The notes beneath the pieces were generated by a model. That model saw only the letters and a list, made by a program, of their open reading frames with translations, was not told the origin of the DNA and did not search any database. From contig DYDG01000015.1 of the NCBI GenBank assembly GCA_020717845.1, positions 1-39,103 on the forward strand: a stretch of 39,103 nt of DNA, given 5' to 3'. The DNA comes from Marinifilum sp. (lineage in GTDB: Bacteria; UBA9089; CG2-30-40-21). Both the position numbers and the translations under genes were made by a program. Positions 1 to 8,600 of the stretch are shown here, one piece after another; the first letter of the stretch is position 1; each line of letters begins with the position of its first letter.

Positions 1-146
1 CTGTCCGAAAATAAACTGTCTTGAATTTTACATTCCGTAACAGCCTGTCGTGGTTTATGTATGGTAAATGTGTCTATAATATATGAACAAATTATGCCAG
101 GGAAGAAAAGAAGCAAAAGTCTTATCGTGAATTCTGTTATATCCAT
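1..146 (-). CDS. Partial CDS, N-terminus of a membrane protein (MDITEFTIRLLLLFFPGIICSYIIDTF...), possibly DUF6338-like
   Basis: Reverse complement reads ATG (144-146) with GAGGAGG upstream and stays open to the window edge; hydrophobic N-terminus. Confidence 0.55.
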   Translation of the reverse strand, partial: MDITEFTIRLLLLFFPGIICSYIIDTFTIHKPRQAVTECKIQDSLFSD

Positions 147-205
147 ATTTTTCAAACCTCCTCATTTTTCATTCTGTCTAACAGCTTAGAGATTATCTAC
201 CTGTT

Positions 206-3200
206 TCACTTCACCACCCCAATCTTCCTGGTCATAACCACATCACCCGATGGATATTTAATAATCACCCGGCAGATATAGCTGCCATTGCCAACCATCT
301 CGCCATCACCATTCCTGCCATTCCATGGTATTTGTTGCGTCCCTTGCTCTCTTGCCATAATATTTCTCATCCAGACCAATTCGCCAAACAGGTTGTATAC
401 TTGAATAAGCACGTCAGCTGAACGAGCAAGATAATACTGAATAGTTGTCTCTTCCATAGTCGGGTTGAATGGGTTAGGAAAGTTTATCAGCTTTTCTGTC
501 TGAATGGGTGAAACATAGATACTGGCAGTATACTCGTATCCAGGATGACCGCTTGCATCTACATAGCGATAACTGAGGACATGCTCACCAGGTGAGTCAA
601 TGGTAAAGGCTTGAGAAAAGCTCGTGTATGAACCAGAATCCAGCTTGTATTCGCATGTCCAGCTGCCAGATAGTGTTAAGGAAAATGGTGTAGCCGGGGT
701 TACGTATATTATCCCTTCCCTGACAAGGCTGCCTTTGCCAGCAGAAAGCTCTGGGGAAGGGGAAATAACCTGAAAGCTTCCTCGTTGCACATTGAACAGC
801 CCATACTTTGCCTCAATTGTTATAGTCCCAATGGTTGTGCCTGCTGGGTTGATATATGCCTGACCGTTTCCATCAGTATAGGCAGTCGCAAAAATTGTTT
901 GACTACCGGTTATCACAGAAAAGTCAACAGGCTCGCCGCTCTTTGGCTCGTTTGTTGGCTGGTAGATAAGTTTAGCCGTAACCGTTGCTGCCCCACCTGG
1001 CAGGACTTTATCTGTTGAGACATGACAGATAAGAATATATGCTGTAATGGATACCTCTGAGTCGCCATCAATTGCCTCTTGCGTCAGGACTATTGCCCCC
1101 TGTTTGCCAGTAACCATGGATGTCCATTTGGCAGGATTCTGTTCGTCTTCTTGAGTAGAGACTGTAATGGGGACAGTTAAGATAGCATTTTGCGGCAGAT
1201 AGTTATTAATGTCAGATGGGGTTAAAAGAATACACTTCCCATTGCTAGTGCCTGCAGCCAACCATGACTGCTCGGTTGACACCTGCGGAGTACCAGCATC
1301 AATATAGGTAAAGCCGTTTGGTATGTTTATGCGTATCTGGCTAATCTCGTTATCACCCATATTAAGGACAGAATAGTTAATCGTCTGGGTAGCATTCGCA
1401 TAAACCTCATGTGGCCAGACTAAGCAGCCTGCCTTTAAGGCAACAACCTCGATTCGGCTGGATGTGCCACGAACATCATCATCATGAAGGGTAATGCACA
1501 CGGTTTCAGGTTTTTTCAAGGTAATGGTCATAGGCATGATCAGGGTTGAGCTGGCCACACCCTGCTCAAAGAGAATGGTTGTTGGATAAGACGGCTTATT
1601 GCCATAGCTGTCTGTGCCTGGCCCTGAAAAATTAAGCGGCATTGTGCCAGAGTAGTCAGTAGCAATGTTGCCAAAGTTATCCTTTGCTATAAGGCTTGCG
1701 ATACGAAACGGCTGGTTAATGGTTACTGGTGACGGCAGCCTGATATCAAAATATGATGCCCTGTCTGGTATAACATTGATGGTTATTGTGCCAGAAAGGA
1801 TATAGTCAGAGACACATATCCTTGTCTGGGCAGCGTTGGTGAGGATAACCCCTGAAACACTGCCTATCCCGCCATCAAACCTTTGATTGCCATTAGCTGG
1901 CAAAAACCCGGTTATGCCTCTGGGTGATAGAGTTGCATCCCATGACCAGATAAGTGGATGAAGACCCGTATAACCCCTGGACTCATTGCCAAAGCTATCC
2001 CTGGCAATGATGGTTATGGTAAAGGTATGCCCTGCTGTTTCAGTGCCCTGATTTTCTGTAGACAGGATAAACCTGCCCGGACTGGCAGGCTCAACCACAA
2101 TCTTTGGAGAATAACCTGAGATATTGCCCTGTTCCACCCTTATCGCTGTCTCCTCAGCCCGAACAAGCCTCATCTCAAGACACTGAACAGAAATGCCAAA
2201 GGCAAAATTGACTGTTTGCGGCGGATATGTTGGCTGGCCAGATAGTGTCCCTGAGCCTGGCCCACTGTAGCTAAGAGACTTTGTCCCGCTGTATTCTGTG
2301 GCAATATTCCCAAATGCATCCAGGGCAGTGATGCTATTCAATGTCCAGCTTGCTCCGGCTGTTACCCTGTCCGGAGCCGTTATCCTGAATGAGTTAGCCT
2401 CATTAGCTTTGACAATTATTCCATGAGAGCTGCCAGTAAGTTTTTCACTGCCAACCATGGCTGTAATGCTTGGAAATTCTCCAGCACGGGTAAGGGTAAA
2501 GCCATTGATTGTAGCTCTTCCATTTACAAATGATTGATTACCGTCAGCAGGCTTGCTTGGTGTGCCATTGTTGGGTGAATTCCCAGCTGTCCATGACCAG
2601 ATAACAGGGGTACTTGCGGTGTAGTCGGTTACTGTATTACCAGATCTGTCCTTGAGTGTCAAAATAACGGAAAATGAGGCACCAGCCCTCTCTTCGCCCT
2701 CTACGCCCTGATGCTCGGTAGTAACCTCAAGAGAGGTTATGCTGCCTGGCTTAACAGTGATAGGATTAGAGGTGCCAGAGATAGTCCCATCAGTAACCTG
2801 AAGCTGCAATGAGAGTTCTGCCTTAGTCAGGGTAGTCTGGAGTGTAGTTTGAGATACGCCTTGTTCAAAGTAAACCGGGCTGGTGTAGGATGTCCCTGTC
2901 CCTGCTGGCTTGTAGATCAATACCTTGCTGCCTGTATGGGTTGTGGCTGTATTCCCGCAAATATCATAGGCAGTGATACTGGTAAGATTGAAAGAAACAT
3001 CCATGGTTACTGGTGTTGGGGCAATAATCTTGAAATAGTTAGCCTGCCCTGGCAAGATATTGATTGGGGATGATGTGCCAGTAATTGCTCTAAATGCAGC
3101 CCGAATAACTGGTCTATCCTGTGCATTGGTTATTTTCCATCCACCTATGGTCAAACTTCCTGATATGAATGTGTAGCTGCCAGATAGCGGCAGGCCAAAA

Positions 3201-5053
3201 GGACTGGTGGCATTGTCCAATGACCAGGTAATCCGTTCAGTCCCCATATACTCAGTAGAATTACCCAATTGGTCACAGACAATAACCTTGACTGTAAACG
3301 GCACGCCAGCGGTTTCTGTGCCTGAATGCTCAGTGATAATTCGCAAATGGTGGATACTTTGGGCTGGTTTAACCGTGATTGGACTGGTTGTCCCGCGGAT
3401 ATTCCCTTCAGGGACAGAAGAGACAGAGATGATTGGTGTTTGCCCGGTATTGGTAAGGATAAAGCCGTCAACTGCAGCCTGTCCATGATCAAATATTGTT
3501 ACAACAACATCTGGTTTTACAGGCTGGTTGCCTTCAACAGAGGTTGCATTCCACCAGCAACTGATAGCACGACTGCCCTCATATTTAGTCGCTATGTTGC
3601 CAAATATATCCATGGCCATAATATCTATTGAAAATTGCACACCAGCGGTTTCAACATTGTTGTGCTTTGTCTGGACATCAAAGCAATTGGCACTGCCAGG
3701 CAAGACATTAATCATGCCTGAGGTGCTTTCCATGCTGTCTACTTGAGCCATAATTGTTGTTGTTCCTGCACAGACTAAGGTAGTCAACAGTGGGGTTATG
3801 GATATGCCACGGTCAAAGAAAACATCTGTAGCATAAGAAGGCTTGCCCGTTTTAGGTCCATCATTTGGCCCGCTATAGGTTACACTCTTGCTTCCGCTGT
3901 AGGTTGTCGCCGTATTACCAAAGGCATCATAGACAGTGATAGTCCCAAGCCGGAAGGCATCACCAGCTGTTGTTGTGCCTATATTAAAAAGCTGTATTGC
4001 CGTCGGAGATGATGCATTGACCATGATGGTTGATGATGTGCCAGAGATTAGTGCGCCTGAACGAACAGTAATACGAGGCATTTCCCTGGAATTGGTTAAG
4101 ATAAATGTGCCCAGAAAGGCTCTGCCAGAGGCAAAATCCATATCTTTGTCATCTGGCTTTTTGGGAGCAGTTCCATTGGAAGAGGTCGCCGCATCCCAAT
4201 CACAGGAAACACGAAGCATATTGCTTGAGGTGCCGATCAGGTTGCCGTAAGGATCAATAATAGTCAAATTAACACCAAAACCTATGCCCGCTGTCTCAAT
4301 ATTATTGTGCTCAGTAGTAACATCAAAATGGTCATTTTTGCCTGGATCAACCTTGATCTTAATCGAGCCTGTCATCAAACCATCACTAACGCTGATAATA
4401 GGTGTTTCACTGGCATTAAACAAGACAAATCCAGGGATAGTCGTCTTTCCCTGTGTAAATATTCTGATGCCGTTCGTTGGAATGACTGGGGATTCTGTGC
4501 CATAGGGTGCCCTGCTTGCAGTAGATGTCCAGCTAAGAGATTTATTGCCCTCATATGTATCAGCTGTATTCCCATAAATATCAACCGCTGTCACGGTTGC
4601 TGTCCAGGGATAGCCAGCATTTATCCCTGAATGTTCAGGCACAATCATAAGGGCATGAGGGGATGCAGGCAAGGGACTGAGTGTCAAACTGCCAACTATA
4701 TTTGTATTGTTTGAATCCTTTACCCACAGGGTTGTTGTTTCAGCACGCACCAGGGTGGTCAAGAGCCTTGTAGTGTTTACACCATTTGTAAACTGCACCG
4801 CTGTAGTATAGGATGGTGTGCCAGATATTGGTCCATTTTGAGGACCCCAGTAAGAAAGGGTATGAGTGCCGTTATAGGTTATGTCAACATTCCCATCCCC
4901 ATTAATCGCAGTCAGTGTTGGCAGCTCAAACGAATCGCCTACCCTGGGATTTTGAGCAAGCGGACCAAACCTGAATGCTGTCGCGGCACCAGATATATTG
5001 GCTGAAAGTAGCAATAATAGAATAATCGCAGTTTGTTGCAGAGTATAAGGCAT
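206..5053 (-). CDS. Large secreted/surface protein with about 10 repeated Ig/invasin-like domains and a C-terminal FlgD-like/T9SS-type sorting domain
   Basis: 1615 aa ORF with N-terminal signal peptide. Recurrent motif 'aG..f.l..i.a.D.fGN.at.Y.G'. C-terminus INFPNPFNP...VYNLFGELVW...WNGRNGDGEMVGNGSYICRV. Confidence 0.88.
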   Translation of the reverse strand: MPYTLQQTAIILLLLLSANISGAATAFRFGPLAQNPRVGDSFELPTLTAINGDGNVDITYNGTHTLSYWGPQNGPISGTPSYTTAVQFTNGVNTTRLLTTLVRAETTTLWVKDSNNTNIVGSLTLSPLPASPHALMIVPEHSGINAGYPWTATVTAVDIYGNTADTYEGNKSLSWTSTASRAPYGTESPVIPTNGIRIFTQGKTTIPGFVLFNASETPIISVSDGLMTGSIKIKVDPGKNDHFDVTTEHNNIETAGIGFGVNLTIIDPYGNLIGTSSNMLRVSCDWDAATSSNGTAPKKPDDKDMDFASGRAFLGTFILTNSREMPRITVRSGALISGTSSTIMVNASSPTAIQLFNIGTTTAGDAFRLGTITVYDAFGNTATTYSGSKSVTYSGPNDGPKTGKPSYATDVFFDRGISITPLLTTLVCAGTTTIMAQVDSMESTSGMINVLPGSANCFDVQTKHNNVETAGVQFSIDIMAMDIFGNIATKYEGSRAISCWWNATSVEGNQPVKPDVVVTIFDHGQAAVDGFILTNTGQTPIISVSSVPEGNIRGTTSPITVKPAQSIHHLRIITEHSGTETAGVPFTVKVIVCDQLGNSTEYMGTERITWSLDNATSPFGLPLSGSYTFISGSLTIGGWKITNAQDRPVIRAAFRAITGTSSPINILPGQANYFKIIAPTPVTMDVSFNLTSITAYDICGNTATTHTGSKVLIYKPAGTGTSYTSPVYFEQGVSQTTLQTTLTKAELSLQLQVTDGTISGTSNPITVKPGSITSLEVTTEHQGVEGEERAGASFSVILTLKDRSGNTVTDYTASTPVIWSWTAGNSPNNGTPSKPADGNQSFVNGRATINGFTLTRAGEFPSITAMVGSEKLTGSSHGIIVKANEANSFRITAPDRVTAGASWTLNSITALDAFGNIATEYSGTKSLSYSGPGSGTLSGQPTYPPQTVNFAFGISVQCLEMRLVRAEETAIRVEQGNISGYSPKIVVEPASPGRFILSTENQGTETAGHTFTITIIARDSFGNESRGYTGLHPLIWSWDATLSPRGITGFLPANGNQRFDGGIGSVSGVILTNAAQTRICVSDYILSGTITINVIPDRASYFDIRLPSPVTINQPFRIASLIAKDNFGNIATDYSGTMPLNFSGPGTDSYGNKPSYPTTILFEQGVASSTLIMPMTITLKKPETVCITLHDDDVRGTSSRIEVVALKAGCLVWPHEVYANATQTINYSVLNMGDNEISQIRINIPNGFTYIDAGTPQVSTEQSWLAAGTSNGKCILLTPSDINNYLPQNAILTVPITVSTQEDEQNPAKWTSMVTGKQGAIVLTQEAIDGDSEVSITAYILICHVSTDKVLPGGAATVTAKLIYQPTNEPKSGEPVDFSVITGSQTIFATAYTDGNGQAYINPAGTTIGTITIEAKYGLFNVQRGSFQVISPSPELSAGKGSLVREGIIYVTPATPFSLTLSGSWTCEYKLDSGSYTSFSQAFTIDSPGEHVLSYRYVDASGHPGYEYTASIYVSPIQTEKLINFPNPFNPTMEETTIQYYLARSADVLIQVYNLFGELVWMRNIMAREQGTQQIPWNGRNGDGEMVGNGSYICRVIIKYPSGDVVMTRKIGVVK

Positions 5054-5366
5054 ATTGTTTCCTCATATGTTTGGCAAGCAAAAACGGTTCATGAACCATA
5101 CTTATATTGTAACATATTAAATGGGATAGGTCAATAGAAAAAAACTAATCGGTTAATCATTGTGCAACAGATTGGATAAAGCTGGATAAAATAGTCCGCC
5201 CCAATGATTGGGGATACAAACAGTCCATGTCCAATACTTGAACACAATTTCTGAACACAATGTCCCAAATCATGTCCAAAAGTCATACATCTTTGCAACA
5301 GCAAACATCTACATTTTATCTACTAACCTACTGTAATGTATGAGCTTGTTGACATGATTCCATATC

Positions 5367-5382
5367 TGGCATGAAATTTGCA
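5367..5382 (+). promoter_or_regulatory. Candidate sigma-54 (-24/-12) promoter TGGCATG-AAAT-TTGCA
   Basis: Matches consensus TGGCAYR-N4-TTGCW with GG-N10-GC spacing, about 300 bp upstream of the 1827 aa surface protein. Confidence 0.4.
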
Positions 5383-5677
5383 TACATAACTATGCGTGGA
5401 AGATGAATGTGGTAGAGCAGAAACCTGCCTTTTTGGTATCCAACAACAATAAAAGGATAGCCATTCCTTCTGTTATTTCCTCTTCCATAACCATTCTATT
5501 GATACAACCTGTTGCAAGGGTTAGCAGTAGCTTGCCAGAGATGCCAGACTTGTCTAAAGATGTCTCTGCATGTTTGCTTATCTATGCAATAGCTGTGTGT
5601 CCATATAGCACATACAATATATTTTAGCCTATGGCATAGCCGTAGCATTAAACACATCAATCCCGGAGGCTAAATGA

Positions 5678-8600
5678 ATGAAGAAATGCGTCCCTTTCTT
5701 TCTTTGCGTCCTTATGCTTGTTGCGACATTGGGTCATGCACAACAGATGAAGAATGTCATCCCTTCTGATGCAGGCGATACTAACCCCTTCACGTTCAAG
5801 TTTATGCCTGACAACATAGATAAACAACTGGCCAACATAGAAAATGCACCACTTTCTATGGCTCAGATTTCCTTAAACGATGGAAGTATTGCCATCTTTG
5901 TTGACGGCCAGAATCTTTGCCATGAATCTACACCAATTGAACTAAGAAAAAAACTTATGGCAATGGATCTTTCTACTGCCGCTGGCTGGCCTGAGATAAA
6001 GGTCCACCCTGGCTGCATTGCCATTGACCCTGAGCTGGGCAGGTTTAAGTTTGCTGCTGGTGATCTGGAGAAATCAAGATTAGCAAGCAAGTGTGATGCC
6101 CTGCACACGGCTTATGGTGTCCATGTGCAGGATGGGTATGCCTATGTAGCCAATTTCCAGCAGGGATTGGAGATAATAGATATTTCGACTATCTCCAATC
6201 CTGAGAAATCTGAAAAACCTGTCCCAATAGGCAATTATAACACAGACGGCTGGGCATATGAGGTGTTCGTTTCAGGCAAATATGCCTTTGTCGCGGACGG
6301 CTATGCTGGGCTGAAGATCATTGACATCTCTTCTCCCAAAAATCCAGTCCTGCTTGGCAGCTGCGATACCCCAGGCTGGGCTTATGATGTTCAGGTTGTT
6401 GGCAGATATGCCTATGTAGCGGATTATCGATCAGGGTTGCAAATAATAGACATCTCTAACCCGCTTGATCCCTTTATCGTTGGCAAGCTGGAGATTGGCG
6501 GGGCACAGTTTCGCGGACTATATGTGTCAAATAATTATGCCTACATAGCGGATGATAAAAGCGGAATGTTTATTGTGAATGTTTCTAACCCTGCCAATCC
6601 TGCTCTGTTGTCAACCTACAAAAACAATGCTAAGGCAAAAGGGGTGTTTGTCAGTAATAATTATGCATATTTAGTTAATTATCAATCACTTTTAGAGGTC
6701 ATAGATGTTTCAAACCCTAAAAATCCTTTAGTCAAGGCAAGGCTCAGCCTGCCCGGCAATCTTTATGATATTGTTGGCTTTGATAAATATGCCTATATTG
6801 CTGCCGGCAGCGGCGGCATTCATACCATTGATCTTATTGAGCCAGCTAATCCGAAACTAATCGAGACATTTAAGACAGACGGCAAGGCATTTGATGTGCA
6901 CGCATCTAATGGATTTGTCTTTGTCGCAGATGATTATCAGGGTTTAGAGGTAGTTGATACCCCATATCCTTATGAATCACCCATTGGCAGGATAACCGTA
7001 GATTTTTACCAATCAGACCTGAAGGCATCCCTGACCTCTCCAGATGGCGGTGAAGTCTGGACAATAGGAAGTCAGCAAAATGTCGTCTGGAACATCCTTG
7101 GCGGTATCCCGCCATACAATGTAACTCTTTCATACGCTAAAGATGGAGCATATCCGGTAAATCCAAATATTGTTAAAGGGATGAAACAGGAGTCATCAGG
7201 TCCAAATGCCTATATCTGGACATTACCGCCAGTAGTTTCAGACAGAATGGGGGTTATGGTCTCAGTGATTGACTCTAAGGGCAATCGGGCAGCAGATATT
7301 AGTAATTCTTACTTTAGCCTTAAGAATGGTGGAGCAGTTCTTTTAGAGAAAAAGGCGCCGCTATTGATCCTATTGAAAGGGATAACTGGCAAGGAATGCC
7401 TGATGGGTAGCGGCAAATTGAATATCAACTGGCTAATTTCTGGTGGCATTTCACCCTATACAGTAGATTTATACTATTCCATTGATGGGGGCAAGACATA
7501 CTCTGTCATGGATAGCAGCCTGTCTCAAGACTATTATCCATGGACACTGCCACATGTTGATTCTCAGGCAATACGGGTAAAGGCAATGGTTACCGATGCC
7601 CTGGGTGAGAAGGCAACCGCAGTAAGTGAGACATTCAGACTGGATGCGACATCGCCAATTGTAGTTCATACCAATGTTCCTGATGGGCAGACAGGCATCG
7701 AACATGGAACAATACCATTTTTTATTCAGTTTAGTGAACAGATGGATAAAAATCAGCAGAATATCATTGGTTTTTCTCCCTTTGCCAGCTATACTGCTGC
7801 CTGGAATGATAGCGGCAATATCCTGACCATTACCCCAAACATCTCTCTGCCAGATGCAACGTATACCTGCACACTCTATAGTATTGCCCGGGATGTGGTG
7901 GGTAACAACCTGGCTCAGCCGTCTAAGTGGTCATTTAAGACAGCCAAAGAGGATGAAATAACTTTTTCTCCCAATGTTGCAAGTTCTAACTCCGGGCTAA
8001 CGATTAGCGGTGATTATAAGTATACATCTGATCATGGGGAGAGCATTAACCTTGGTGTAGAGATATTAGATAAGGCCGGGTTGATATTGGATCAATATCA
8101 AATAACCCCAGTGATGATTAAAAAGGAGAAGGGAGGCTTTAAGATAGGGGTGCTTTACACTGGCACTGGAGCCATTAATAGTGAAGGCATCCGACTGATA
8201 ATGTCTGCTAATGGCAGGCCATTCTATACTAAATACAGCCTCTACCCAATGGAATGGGCATCTCCAATAACAGCAGCGGTTAAAACAGACAATCGCACCT
8301 ATTATCAGGGTGATTATGCAAACATTAGCCTTGTCGTAAATACCAATAATTTGCCGCTTAACCTGAGAGAGCTAACCTTTGATACCGCAATAGGGGATAT
8401 GGTCATACGTGATAGCAGTAATAACATTGTCTTTCAATGGAGCAAGCAAAATCTGATTCCTGCCAGGGCAACAACCCTTGTTGATAATGGGACAAAGGTA
8501 TTGCTTCAGTCAACATGGCTATGTGATAAACCGGGTGAATATGTGCTTGAGGGCTGGCTGAACAAAAGCAATATCTATCCGCAGATACAGTGCTTAAAGC

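Noticed and set aside
785-4630. Many small ORFs on the + strand and in other frames within 206-5053
   Set aside because: They lie antisense to a long, clearly coding, repetitive surface protein and lack RBSs or recognisable domains; the repeated codons of the main ORF generate them.
5403-5627. 74 aa ORF upstream of the 1827 aa protein
   Set aside because: Weak RBS and no recognisable family; mentioned only as part of the long leader, not called as a gene.
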